NCBI GenBank assembly: GCA_029448655.1
Contig: JACCLO010000002.1
Span: 4,154,001 to 4,218,000 of the forward strand
Length of the DNA: 64,000 bases
Reading direction: 5' to 3'
From: Wolfiporia cocos
Lineage: Eukaryota > Basidiomycota > Agaricomycetes > Polyporales > Phaeolaceae
A program made the position numbers and the translations under genes. The notes beneath the pieces are model-generated. The model did not search any database. It was not told the DNA's origin and was given only the letters and a program-made list of their open reading frames with translations. This document shows positions 50,187 to 61,495 of the stretch, in pieces; the stretch's first letter is position 1; the number at the start of each line of letters is the position of its first letter.

Positions 50187-51624
50187 ATGTAATGTATTGT
50201 CATCACAACAATTTCACAACGGAGCATGATGCACCGCAGCGGAAAGTTGTAGTCCTGCGCTTCAGCCAGCCTTCTGGCATTGGCCTGGGAGGCGGCACTT
50301 GCCATGCCTAGTCGGATACAGAAATATCAACAATCGCTTCGAAGGTGGTTTCATCTCGACTGGAGCAGGTAGGATGTTGGGAACGAGGCGATGCTTACTC
50401 CGTTCACGTCTATCGCCTCGACATTCATTCATATACATACCCCGTGCCTCTCCGGAGTTGTCCGCGAGTATTGAAGCTTATTGAAAAGGTTACGCGCGCA
50501 CCACCCCTGGCCGCGGGTTCAGGCGATCGTCTATCAATTCAATGGGAGCTGTGTAGGCACGATGGGGAATTGGCTGTGGTAGCAGCAGCACGATCGTGGG
50601 GCACAGATACCAGCGTCCCTGCATAACAGCTCTAGATTAGTACTGCTTCAGAGCAGCGCCGATCGCATTCGGATTTAGTGCTGTGACACCCCTTGCGACG
50701 CAGGATGCCTCTAGTGCGAGAGGATGGTCAGATCGATATCTGATGTTCTACCGAGCTCCACCGCATCCCGTCACGATTGGGACAATTGTAAGCCCGCGGA
50801 CCGTCTGGGAATTGCACCGGATAGGCTTGCGGCGACAGCCTGTTTCGACTTGCAACTGCAGGTACAAGACTCACGGCTCCAAGGTACATGGTGGCTGCCG
50901 TGCATGCTAGCTTGTTTGTCGCAATGCTGTCGGGCGCGGCAATAATAGTATGAAGGTTGATCATTGTACCGCTTCGCTCCTATTTGTCCCCCGGAAAGCT
51001 CATCCAATATACTATAGCTAGCGTGTGCGTGTAATTGAACGCGTGCGTGTCTCGAGCGTGTCTATGTGTACATCAAGTAACTCGGGGCTCCGACGCAAGC
51101 GTTCGATATGCGCGGATTCCTAATGCAGCTCCTGAGTTGGAAGACCCTGAACCAGCAACGGCCCACGGAGCAATTTGCATTTCGCCATCAGAAAATATGT
51201 TGCACTTCGTCACGAGATATCTAAAGGGAGCATCCAGATCAGGACCTAGTACGCACCATTCTCGCCAAAGATCTATAGCTAGTTCGTTCTGACGCCTCAT
51301 CGAATGTCGCCGCCGCAATCGCAACAGCGCTACTGATATAATTGACAGCTGTAAAGTGGATTGCAATATTTTATCGATAAGTAAGTTGTAATGCACATCT
51401 GATGAGGATGGTGATGGGTAACAAATTTTACATCAATGGCAATGCGATGAACTGATTGTCCGAACACCTGATGTTAGGAAATGCATGTTGTTGTGGGGTG
51501 ACAATGCGTGGAAAGCAGAGGAATGCAGCGACTCGATCAGAACACGATATGGTAGTGGTAGTGTGGCAAAAATTACAATGAGACGTGGACGTGTTGAAGC
51601 ATTACGAGATGTGGCAAACGTCCA
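50187..51624. other. Convergent intergenic region, 1.4 kb
   Basis: Between the 115-aa gene (+) and the cyclin (-). Several frames of 60-110 codons exist on both strands without domain, codon bias or splice support. No repeat recognised. Confidence 0.4.
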
Positions 51625-53726
51625 TTAGAAACGCCGGCGACGCGCCTGGTAATAGTATGGCGACGGGACCGGTGCGGGGGTAGCGTAGGACTGGAACCCT
51701 GGCGGTCCAGCGTTCGCGAAAGGTGCGGAGGGCACAGCATCATGCGCGGGCCGCATACAGGCCTCCTGCGTGTCAATATGGCATGTGGGAGCCGACTCGT
51801 CGCGATGGGTCCATCGTCGCGATATTTCGGAGAAAGGAGGCAGCGCAGAAGCCGCCGGGAGGCGCACATGCATGTCGTAAGGGCTCGCAGATGCGGATTG
51901 GACAACGGTGGGCATCGTCAGCTGGAACTCGTGGACGGGTACGCTATTCGCCGGTGGCTGCCAGTAATGATACCGCAGGCGGCCTTTGCGCGAGCTGCTC
52001 TCTTCCGCCGGGGAACAGGCGAGGGTGTAATAGTACAGATGCTGGGAATGTAACATTAGCGACGATGCAACCATGCATACTCGAAATATGTACCTGAGGC
52101 ACGACGTATGAACGTTTGTGGTCAACGCGGTACGCAGATGCCAATATCTGGGGTACACCCTCCTGGCCAACGGTGGAAGCCCAAGGGGAACCATGCTGTC
52201 CGTCAACAGGCGACGCACGCAGCGACATCCTCGAGAATGACTGCAAGTCCATTGGAGACGCTGAGCTTTCGGAAGAAGTACCGCTGGAGTAATCCAGCTC
52301 TGGTATCTGCAACGTAAGACCCATTGAGCGTCGCGGAGCTGGTGCCTGTGCAGCAGCGAACGACGGCATCTCCGAATAAGGATGGAACGCATCGGACGCC
52401 GATCGTTTTGAACCACAAGCAGCCGCTGCTGCATACTGAGAGCTGCCACTAGTGGGTGAGACAACAGAACGGGCGTGCATTTCCGCCGTCGCAGCAGGCA
52501 CGTCGATAGTATATTGCCGCGGCGAAGATGAGCGTGCACGATACGAGGTAGAGTGCAGGGCAGCGGCGCGCGAGGGAGCGAAATGTCTTGAGTGGTAGCC
52601 TCGGTGCAGTGAGCGAGCGGGTCTCTTTGAGCGCCGCCACCGCTGCTGCTCCCTCTCCTTCGCCATGACGAGTCCCTGCAGCAGGTTCAGCCACGAGTTG
52701 TATGTGGCCTCATCCACGTAAAGGCCGAAGTCGATCCCTAACAGAAACTCCTTCTCCATCTTGTTGATTTCCGTGAGATCGATGCCCGACACCTCTGACC
52801 ACGTCTTGTTGGTGTAGGTGTTGCTGCAGGAAAAGTCAGATCCATGGCGTCATCGAACACTGAACTGAACTCACTCGTCCACGAATTTGTTAGCCATCAT
52901 GAGCGCTGCAACCGCAACGCGGTATTCACTCCCAGAGTGACCAGTTGTAAAACGGTTTCGCGCCTTCATGCGGTAGATATAATGTAACGAAAGAACAATG
53001 ACAGACTGACTGATTTGTGTCGTCTCGAGTAGTTTTTGCATAAATCGTACGAAAGCCGGTGACACAGAGAATTGAAGCGACGCTGTCGTAGGATTACTAG
53101 GAGGCATATAGGGTGTATCATGGTGAGACGATGTGCGAGTTTTTTTCGACGGTGACGAAGACTGAGAGAGACTAGAAAACCACAGGTAACAGACCATCTC
53201 GCATGTCTTCTCAGCAAGAGACTGTGACGATGTCTGGTCATTGGCGAACCAGTTCACGAGTGGCGGTGAAGGAAGCGATCGCGCCGCGAAGTCATTGCGA
53301 GGACTTTGTGGTGCTCTGCTTGAATCTGGCGAGTACACTGAGGGCACAGGAATGCTACTCGAGGTAGAAGCCGACTGCTGCCACTCGTGCAAGTCGTCTG
53401 CGGGAGGTGGCGTGCCTTAATTTCCTAAGTCAGTCAAAGCCAAAATTGCGCATCTCCAGACGCGACTTACTTGGCGAGGCTCGCGCCAGTGCGTGGTCAA
53501 AGTGTGTTATAGGCGGAAGGACAGTCTTTTGCTGCGTTTGCACAGGGAGAACGCGTCTCGAAGGATTATTCGTGAGAGGGGGGGTCATGGGCACCTCCGG
53601 CTTTGCGCGCCACTCCCACTGGCAAGTGGCCAAAGCATCTACGGGCAACGACTGCAAATACTGCTGGTCCATTGGATATGATGAGGAGGGAGTACGCGGA
53701 AGAGACGGAGGAGTATAAAGAGCCAT
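51625..53726 (-). CDS. PCL/Pho80-type cyclin
   Basis: Partner of a Pho85-like kinase, with roles in cell cycle, polarity or nutrient control. Exons 53471-53726, 52875-53415, 52094-52823, 51625-52041. Phases close, giving 647 aa. The cyclin box spans residues ~125-310: PPLVNWFANDQ, LAEKTCEMVCYLWF, SPAFVRFMQKLLETTQISQS, VIVLSLHYIYRMKARN, EYRVAVAALMMANKFVDDNT, YTNKTWSEVSGIDLTEINKM, EKEFLLGIDFGLYVDEATYN and SWLNLLQGLV. The rest is disordered, with His/Tyr/Ser and Pro-rich stretches and a basic last motif (YYYQARRRRF). Basidiomycetes have several such cyclins with long tails; which yeast Pcl it equals cannot be told. The upstream 0.7 kb is pyrimidine-rich, which may mean a long leader. Confidence 0.88.
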
Positions 53727-56700
53727 GGGATGAACTATGGTATGAGGAGAAAATGTGGAAGTAAAAGGAGGAAAATATAGGGATGTAGCGATGACATATT
53801 ATAGTGACGGCCTTGTGAAGATCAAGCCAGGAAATCGGGATCGGTAGAAGGCAAACGGTGGATGTGCCGCTTGAAAATAACCGGAAAGGACAAACAGGGG
53901 AAACAGTTGTGTCGCTAGCAAGAAGGGCCGCAGGTGCTTGCACATCCGTCGTCCGTCATCCGCCAGATCCGCCGCCACAGATCTGCCCTAATTCTTACCC
54001 GTCTACATCTCGATATTTTCATTTCTTGTGTCTTATTTTTTCACACTCCGCCGCAGAGTTCACATCACGGGACCGTGGCATCTGCTCACGTGAAAAACCC
54101 CATTGCCTTGTCCTCGTCCCACGCACCATACCGAGCATCATTCAGTCACGTCCGGGTCTGCCATCGCGTTCCATTTGGCAATTGTGCTCCTCCCAGTCCC
54201 CTGTTGGCGCCTGCCTTGCCGGTCGGCATGGAGCTAGATCGTACTCCGTCTCAAGATAGCCTTTTGTCTAACCGCAAAGGCAGATTTCGGCCCCTTTCCT
54301 GCCATCAATCCGGCGTGTAAATCTCGTTGCTGGGTCCACAACTCCTATCATGCCACCGCTTGCCTTTTGCTGATACCTTTCATCTAGCGAATCCGTACGC
54401 GCCTCGGGCTGTCGAACATGTGCTCATCGGTGGCGTCCCAACCTAAGGTTTCACATCCGTCCCACCATCCACCAATGTATTGCTGCGTAGATTTGGAGGC
54501 TAGGCTTCGCGTTCTTTATTAAAGTCAAGATCGCGCCTTCGACGCACCGTTTTGTCGTAATTTCTTTTTCCGAGCTCGCCAACATCGGCGAGCAGGCTTT
54601 GACATCTGCAAGGCGATGAAATATCTTGGCCGCACAATGTACCCGCCCCGAGGCCACGCCATCAATGCATCACCCGCCGCAAGTCGCCGCCTCCAGCAAT
54701 TTTCTCGCTCGGATCCTGGCGCGGGCAGATATCTGCTTACAAGTCCACTCCACAAGGTACATGCTTTCTTAGTTTGCATTCCATATCAGGCGATGCACTT
54801 GCCCGGTCGATCATTTCATATGAGGTCAGCAAGGGCCCGCGTCCGGCCGTGTGCGTGACCGTTCTAGAGCGTTCGGAGCCTTCGGATGTCCACAAATTAC
54901 TGCCACTTGCTCTTTCGGGACTGATCACGGCCTCTTCCCGGATATGTCCAGCTCCTCCACTTATCGACGCGCCATTGTCGACGACGGACCGGCCAAGTCG
55001 ACACAGTCCGAGCTCATTCGCGCTGCGTAGCACCGGGCGTCAGAAACCGGGGTTGCCAACGCATTCAGAGCCGGCACTATTCACAGCTCTAGCGCAAGAT
55101 CCAGCTCGCACCATAATTGATGGGATGCATCTACAGCCGCAGATGGTGCATGAGACGCTGCAGAAATTATTGATAGATATCAGCAATATGACAACTCCTC
55201 GGGATTTGGTCAGACACAACGTCCCAGTTAGCCGCACAGGGCCACAGACGAGGGCAATTCCCGTCCGGTCTAGCAGGCAAGAGCCCTTCTGATATCAATT
55301 GACGGATCACGTAAGTATCCGCGTCGCATCCTATCGCTGCGACTCACGCTACGTGGCGTTGAGATGACAGAACATAATTTTGCATACGCGTCAGCTTTGA
55401 TCGTCCACATTTCCGCCTGAAGCCTTCGCGCTACGATCTTTACACGGTTCCCGCAACGAAGTGTATTCAATTACGGTCACGGCGCTCACCGGTCCTAATA
55501 CTATGGTAGGGTCTGTAGGTTCATGGAGCCGTGTAACTCCCACAGTGGGATCCGAAAGGGCCGGTACAATTTCGGCGTGTTCATCACCGCAGATGGCTTC
55601 TTAACCCTAGTTAGTGCGCTTCAGCGTGTTGTCAGGGATTCTGGATCGCGTAAATGCTATATATGCAGTAACGCGATCCAGAATAGACAGACCACAAGTT
55701 GTGCGCACATCGGCCTTAGCTATGAGCATTCGAACAATTGAACACCGCTGCGCGCCATGGGTAGGAGAAATGAATTGCATTCCGCCGCTTTGTCTAGCAG
55801 AATCGATGGACCCTCAGACATCGGCACGTGGACCCCAAACCTGCTAGCGGTGATACTGTGGTCGCGTTCTAAGGGGCTTGTGGCAAATCTGCTGTCGGAA
55901 GCAAGCTGTATTGTTGCATTGTATCACCGTGTATCATGGCGTGTCGTGCCCCAAGCGGATATCCGAGTGTGTCGCTCGACTGCTCCGGAACCTGGGTCCT
56001 GGGAGCGTGGCTCAAGGCAGGTAGACACCCGCATCAGGCTTTGGCGATCAGCCCGCCAATGCAAAGTGCAGCACTATTGCCACACCGTCGTGCACTGGGG
56101 GCAAAGCAATCTGCCCCGCGGACCGCTCGATACTGTAATGGACACGAACCGACCCTGTTCAATTGTTTGGTGGCTTCCCAAGCTCGTTGGACGCGTAATG
56201 ATCCGGCCTTACCACAGCATCTCTTTCAGGCATGCCGTTATGCCAGCATTCTCCGCGCGAAACCGCGCGCCAGCAGCCGCCGCCTCGCAGGATGACACAA
56301 AGATCAAATAAGTGCTAACAACGTGCGATCTTGAATGCTGGATCTCACACCCACCTTTCTCAGAACCCCAGTTTCTGTGTGTGCGGAGTTGAGACAGGGC
56401 AGCGCTTGAGTTACGTACCAACAACATATTTCGTCCGGACTTGTCGACAGGAAACAACCTAGCAATCACGTATCAGGCATAAAGTATAACGTGGAGCGCT
56501 CATATAGCCTTCGGAACTCAGCATGCAGATGTTTCGCCGGCCAATCGCGAGATGAGGTGACGGCAGAAGTTGCGCTGATATGCTAATACCCAGTGAGATT
56601 CAAGCGGAACGGCGGAGACCTATCTCGCAGCGAAATTGAACGCCGAAGCAGCAAGGCGGTGGTCTCTATACGCGGCCGGCCAAGTCACGGACAAGGTTGG

Positions 56701-57630
56701 CTCCAGAGGCTCAGAAGCTCCGGACAGACCATGTTGCCCATGGACAAATCTTCCCAGATTGCGTAGAAGCCCACGCCCGGTTGTGGCTAAATCTTTCAAA
56801 TCGTAAGTGGAAGGCCCATGGGCGGCGTACCGAAGCGGATCCGGTCGCTATTGCTCACAAAGTTTGGCACAAACACACCGCAGCAAATGGATTGAATCGC
56901 GCGGGACTGGAAACGCCTGAGAAGAGCATCAATGAACTCACCGGCTCAGAAGCCGAGATGCACACAAGTATCTAGACACCAGCACCGCATGTGTGGTCGG
57001 ACGTCCGAATTCATCTAAAGCGTTAGCTTGTAGAATAGAATCTTCGCACAATGCCACAGGGCTACGCGGCGGTCCGACGGGGTGTTCTCGAACCAATATA
57101 TCTAAAAGTACGGGGCTATGATTGATGACCCGAGCGCGCTCCAATCAATTGCTGCACACCCACAGATACAGTGCCCGCTCATCACAGGGTTGGATATACC
57201 AATTCGGTTCGTGCAGGGAAGGTTACACGTTCTACGGTGCCCATCAAGGATCAGCGAGTGGGGCAGCAGCGTTCCAGTGTGGAAGAGCTGCAGGTGCCCG
57301 CTGCTTGAGAGGCTCCCATTGCATTGAGGTTCAAACCAGTGGATGGCGGTAGCTGACAAGACCAATATGTGGTACGACGGTCCGATGCGTGGGTAACAAG
57401 TGACATGTCACGCTCTTTGATTTGCCAGGCCTGGCCTGTCGCCATCGTCGTGGTTGTCCTCGCCGACATTGCTCTCGATACCCTGCCGACTGGCCCGCAC
57501 CCCAACGTCGTGCGCCGCGTGCACTGCCCGCAACCTGGGCCCCATCCTCCGGAAGCAGTCTCATCCTGCCGACTCGGATCTCTAGACGCACCGCTCGCTT
57601 CACACTGCATTCACCTTTCCTTTCGACGCC
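53727..57630. other. Gene-poor region of 3.9 kb
   Basis: The longest stretch without a convincing gene. The first ~0.7 kb is CT-rich on the plus strand and probably belongs to the cyclin promoter. Plus-strand frames at 54774-55292 (172 codons) and 55757-56311 (184 codons) have no domain and an odd composition. A perfect inverted repeat lies at 55639-55683. Decayed repeats are possible, but I recognise no family. Confidence 0.45.
55639..55683. repeat. Perfect 13-bp inverted repeat with 19-nt loop
   Basis: TTCTGGATCGCGT at 55639-55651 is repeated as its exact reverse complement at 55671-55683. The loop is AT-rich (AAATGCTATATATGCAGTA). Confidence 0.8.
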
Positions 57631-58959
57631 ATGGGCGTGCAATTTGGGTCTTTCGACTTCATATGCCAGAGAGCTCCGCTTGTGATATGTCCGCTCGTCG
57701 GTTCGGCCCAGGGCATCGAACCTACATGCTATAGTAGGAATGTCGAAATCGGCGGAACGTTGATCTTCCAGCCAGGTGCGGGTGCGCTCTTGCGCGAACG
57801 CCATGGCCCTGTGGTACGCCACACCGTGACTTACGTCTGCAATATACAGCGGCCTCGTTCGTGCACATTGCCGCCATTATAATGACCGCAATCATGATTT
57901 TTCACATACGGAGCAAATACACGGCGATCGGTACGCACCATCTCAAGCTCGTGTCGAGTCTGATGGGGCTCATACGCCCCAAATGTAGGCCGTAAGGAGA
58001 TCCTCATGTTCTTTTACCTTTACGCAATAATCGAACTGCTCGCGCTCTTCCTCGACTCGGGTGTCATCCCAACGGCAAATGTCGCGTATATCGTATGTCT
58101 ATCCCATCGGCTTTCTCCATGCGCAATGTAACAAAGAAGTGGCACCTTCTAGTGGTTCGCGGCAATTTACACGGGGCTTGTGGCAGCCGCATATGTCGCC
58201 CTACTTATCAATGGATTCGTTGGTTTCCAGTTCGCGGAGGATGGCACACCTTTATCGCTATGGGTAAGTTTGACCACATTCACATATCCTTCATTTAAGC
58301 TCACAGCGCTTCAGTTCCTCCGCATTTCTATCCTTGCCGTCTTCGGTGTCTCATTCTTTGTCGCCATCGCCACTTTCAAGAATGTCGCCAGCTTCTCGTA
58401 CACGAAGCCCACGGGGCTATGGGTCATCTACCTTATCTGGCCCATCGTCTGCGTCGTTATCTACACGGCCCTTCAACTCATCCTCGTGTTCCGCACGCTT
58501 GAGGACCGCTGGCCGATTGGCGATATCGTCTTCGGCATTGCATTCTTCACTGTCGCACAGGTGATTCTGTTCGCGTTCGGCGTGACGATATGCAACGCGA
58601 TCAAGCACTACATTGACGGCCTGTTCTTCTTCACGCTGTGTATGCTCCTGAGCGTGATGATGGTATACAAGTACTGGGACAGTATCACGGTATGTGGTTT
58701 ACTGTGTATCTCTAGCGGGTCGTCAATCACTGACTTGGCACTCACGCAGTGCGAGGATCTCGAATTCTCGGTTGGCTCGAAGGCCACAGTATGGGAAGTC
58801 AAGGATCCACTACTAGCAGGCAGCTCTCCCGGGATGGACTACGAAGATGACTCGATAAGCAATTATAATGGCGGCACGCCCGCCAGTCTCGTCGGCGGCC
58901 TCAGCGGGAAGCAGCTGTATGGTGGACGAGGATACCCTCCACCAATGGAGCGTTACTAG
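57631..58959 (+). CDS. CHS7: Chitin synthase export chaperone Chs7
   Basis: A multi-pass ER membrane protein needed for ER exit of chitin synthase (Chs3). Exons 57631-57775, 57850-57930, 57989-58092, 58153-58263, 58315-58689, 58750-58959. Phases close, giving 341 aa. The start [20 protein letters not shown] and [20 protein letters not shown] are diagnostic. About seven membrane segments follow (e.g. [113 protein letters not shown]). The cytosolic tail ends GYPPPMERY. Exon 5 is placed at 58315, not 58300, because the usual 51-nt intron and the protein alignment favour it. Confidence 0.95.
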
Positions 58960-59380
58960 AGTGTTCCTCTGCGGACTCGGTGCTAAGACAGTGGACATTT
59001 ACTTCCTGTGTCATGACAGTTACGACGTTGGATCTTCTGTATGTGTACAATTTGCATAATCAACCATGTAGTAGCTTTACACATTTTCCTGCAAGTACTA
59101 GTGTTCAAGTACTGACAGCGTTCCAATTGACGTACTAACGTCTAGTCGTGCGAGTCCATTAGGCATTTTCATGATACAACGATGGCGAAGATGCAGCTAG
59201 GCAAAAGTACTCAGCACTACGTACCATCAGGTACATTTCAAATCGATTTGATTCACTCAAGAAGATGGCAATGCACAAGAAACTAACGTTTTCCCTATAC
59301 ACAATCTGAACACCTCCCCGCCACTGAAAGCTCCGTCCATCAAACGTAAAATTCTCTCGTCGAGAAGAGGTTTCCAAAAA
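58960..59380. other. Intergenic, CHS7 3' side
   Basis: 420 bp. A minus-strand frame (from 59401 downwards) starts MHLFHSI, the same residues as a plus-strand frame at 62347. This is because its start lies in the outer inverted repeat. No gene is supported. Confidence 0.4.
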
Positions 59381-59479
59381 TATGGAATGGAATAGGTGCA
59401 AGCTTCGTTAGCGCGCGCCGCCACCAATGCCGAGCACCGGCATTCAAATTTGTAAGCCACGGACCCTGGGCATCGCGGA
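59381..59479 (+). repeat. Outer inverted repeat, left copy
   Basis: Matches the reverse complement of 62271-62367 with few changes. The core is TATGGAATGGAATAGGTGCA, then AGCTTCGTTAGCGCGCGCCG, then CCGAGCACCGGCATT. It is a perfect match over most of the first 65 bases and weaker after CCGGCATT. Confidence 0.85.
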
Positions 59480-59578
59480 ATGACAGTGACGACGGTATCA
59501 CGTGCGTGTGCTTTCTCGTTTTCCTGCGGCTGTCGATTGAAATATTGACCTTCGAGGGGCGAAGGTAGTCTCGTCCCC

Positions 59579-59734
59579 AGACCTTGCACGTGGCTGCTGC
59601 CACTCGGGAGGACCCGAGCGGAGTGCGAAAAACATATTGCAGCAGCCACTGTACAAGGTCTGGTGGGTTTGGTCAGGGCGGGTGTAGGTGACCCCATCTC
59701 GTGACCGCGACGCCGGCGCCTACAGCGCGACGCG
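59579..59734 (+). repeat. Inner inverted repeat, left copy, with compound hairpin
   Basis: Matches the reverse complement of 61133-61270 (shared GAGTGCGAAAAACATATTGC, GGCGGGTGTAGGTGACC, CTCGTGACCGCGACGC). Nested stems are visible: AGACCTTG (59579-59586) with CAAGGTCT (59654-59661), GTGGCTGCTGC (59590-59600) with GCAGCAGCCAC (59639-59649), and CTCGGG (59603-59608) with CCCGAG (59613-59618). Relative to the right copy it has an extra ~26 bases (GTACAAGGTCTGG...) that supply the CAAGGTCT arm. Confidence 0.85.
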
Positions 59735-59804
59735 TTGGCGGTGTGCGTACGCGTCCTCACAATTGTACTTGTATGCTACCTGCCTTCGCAGAATTACTGC
59801 CATA

Positions 59805-60287
59805 ATGCCCTCTAAGCAAACTCACGGCAGTCTGTTTGATCGTGACGTTAACGAATTCACGGATATGCTCAATGCGGCGCGTACTGCGGCCGAGAAGAAT
59901 CGCCAATACTCATCCGCGGATACACGCCGCTTAATTACCGAGAAATTTCAAGACGTATTTGGGCCTGACAGAGTACCGTACGACTGGCAGCTCGATGTTA
60001 CGGAGGCACTGCTTTTGCATCTAGACTCCGTTGTAATTGCCGGCACAGTATCGGGCAAAACTATGCCATTTGCTCTGATTTTGATGGCTGATGAGACGGA
60101 GAAGAAGGTTGTTATTGTCATCTCACCTTTAAATGAGCTTGAGAAGGATCAGGTAAGTACTCAATTAGCTCGATTCAGCCTTAAAATGGCAACGATATTA
60201 AGTGGAATTTAGGCGGCGAGATTGACACAGTTGGGATTGAGTGCGACCCCCGTGAATGCGGAGGTCTTCAGCCCCAAGCTTCAAATG
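59805..60287 (+). pseudogene. RecQ/DEAD-type helicase, N-terminal fragment
   Basis: Exons 59805-60152 and 60213-60287. The first gives KFQDVFGPDRVPYDWQLDVT, the Walker A GTVSGKTMPFAL and VVIVISPLNELEKDQ. The second gives AARLTQLGLSATPVNAEVFS. These are motifs 0, I and Ia of the RecQ-like helicases that occur in many copies in Agaricomycetes. The usual P-loop GTGSGKT reads GTVSGKT here. After the second exon I find no motif II (DExH) or later motifs, so the gene is truncated at about 140 residues. The ATG lies ~70 bp inside the inner repeat. Its frame is also open upstream through the repeat, which is probably not coding. Confidence 0.7.
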
Positions 60288-60594
60288 GTGAGAAGTAAAC
60301 ACTTAGTTGCTTGGCGAGCTTGCAGGAGTGGTGGGAGCGTGAATAGGACAGCATTGAAATGATTGTGAGAATGCACTATAGAACGATCAGTTATGGGATC
60401 ATCACAGCCACAAGTATTACTTACTGCATCAGGTCTTTTCATTTTATTTTTCATATCTTGACGTTTAGTAGAAGCGGCACTGCGAAGGATTGACCAAATT
60501 GTGGGCGCTTGTTGCCGGGCTTTGTCTACAGCTTCTCGCCAAGAAAACTCTAGAAGTAAGTCATCGGAGAGCTCATCCTGTGGCGAGCGGAGTT

Positions 60595-61050
60595 CTACAG
60601 AGAGTTTTCATGGTTGATTTTGCGATTGACAGTCTCAAGTGCAAGATCCTCAATAACTTGATGTGCAGCACATGTACGGGTTCCAGTATTGTGAGTCCGA
60701 GGCGGTCTATACCATCTCCGTAGAATCTCTGGAAGCTCTATGCTGAGCATAAGAGCGGTTCGTGCATAGCGAGCCTTGCCATCGGATTTTAATTCCGGAA
60801 CGTCAGGATTCCAGCTGAGAGCCCAGAGAAACAGGGGAAGATCCAGCCCTTCGAAGTCCATGTATGCAAGCACACGTAAGACCCGTTGAGCGATATCGCC
60901 AGATGCCATCAGAGAAGCCCGCAGTCGTTGCGTGCGATCTCGGTGTGGCGTTGCGTTTGTCCATTGCCCGGGAGCTAAGTCATCTTCATCCTCGCACATA
61001 AGGTACCCCTCGTCATCATCAATATAGATATCATCATCAAGCTGAGACAT
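60595..61050 (-). pseudogene. N-terminal fragment of a repetitive basidiomycete protein (DUF6589-like)
   Basis: One frame of 151 codons. It has an acidic start (DDDIYIDDDEGYLMCEDEDD), then LRVLAYMDFEGLDLPLFLWA, KARYARTALMLSIELPEILR and RWYRPPRTHNTGTRT. This matches, from memory, the N-terminal part of large multi-copy Agaricomycete proteins that carry DUF6589 and are often repeat-associated. The family name is inference. The protein normally runs for several hundred more residues, but here it stops after VIEDLALETVNRKI. It faces the helicase fragment. Confidence 0.5.
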
Positions 61051-61132
61051 TATAATTTGGAGTCATAAGGTGATACAGTACTGCACAGGCATGGCCAGCC
61101 AGACTTTGCGTTTGCAAGCCTGCTCAGTGCGA

Positions 61133-61270
61133 CGCGTCGCGCACTGTAGGCGCCAGCGTCGCGGTCACGAGACAGGGTCACCTACACCCGCCCAGTGGCA
61201 CCTGCAATATGTTTTTCGCACTCCGCCCGGACATGTCCGGGCTGCAGGTGCCACGTGAGGTATAAGGTCT
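61133..61270 (-). repeat. Inner inverted repeat, right copy, with compound hairpin
   Basis: The reverse-complement partner of 59579-59734. It keeps the same stem plan with different bases: outer stem GTGGCACCTGCA (61195-61206) with TGCAGGTGCCAC (61243-61254), and inner perfect palindrome GCCCGGACATGTCCGGGC (61225-61242). Its outer end AAGGTCT is at 61264-61270. Similarity to the left copy may extend a little further (TAGTCTCGG-type sequence on both sides). Confidence 0.85.
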
Positions 61271-61308
61271 GGAACCGAGACTAGGCGAAGGCGACTTACG
61301 CTGCATTC

Positions 61309-61495
61309 ATGGCAAGGAATAACCCAGTCCGTAAGTGTACATATAATTATTCGAAAAGTAAATCGTTGACGCCACTTTAGCCCCTGATGATCTGATTCGG
61401 CCCCACATCGAACGTTACGTGCAGATGGGGCTCTCGTACCTAGCAATTCTTAAGCATCTGAAGGGTCACTTTGATACTGCACAATATGGGCTCAG
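61309..61495 (+). pseudogene. N-terminal helix-turn-helix fragment of an integrase/transposase-like gene
   Basis: Exons 61309-61330 and 61381-61495 give MARNNPVPPDDLIRPHIERY, then VQMGLSYLAILKHLKGHFDT and AQYGLR. This is the pattern P..L...I..Y...G.....I...L..HFDT..YGL seen at the start of the multi-copy basidiomycete proteins with an integrase core domain. No later domain is found before the outer repeat. The start codon is only ~40 bp outside the inner repeat. Confidence 0.55.

Noticed and set aside
54774..55292. 172-codon plus-strand frame
   Set aside because: No domain, no splice context, irregular composition. Likely chance.
55757..56311. 184-codon plus-strand frame
   Set aside because: Same reasons. 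The overlapping 119-codon frame is equally unconvincing.
59257..59760. 167-codon minus-strand frame across the left repeats
   Set aside because: It runs through both repeats and their hairpin. A similar peptide at the right outer repeat only reflects repeat homology.
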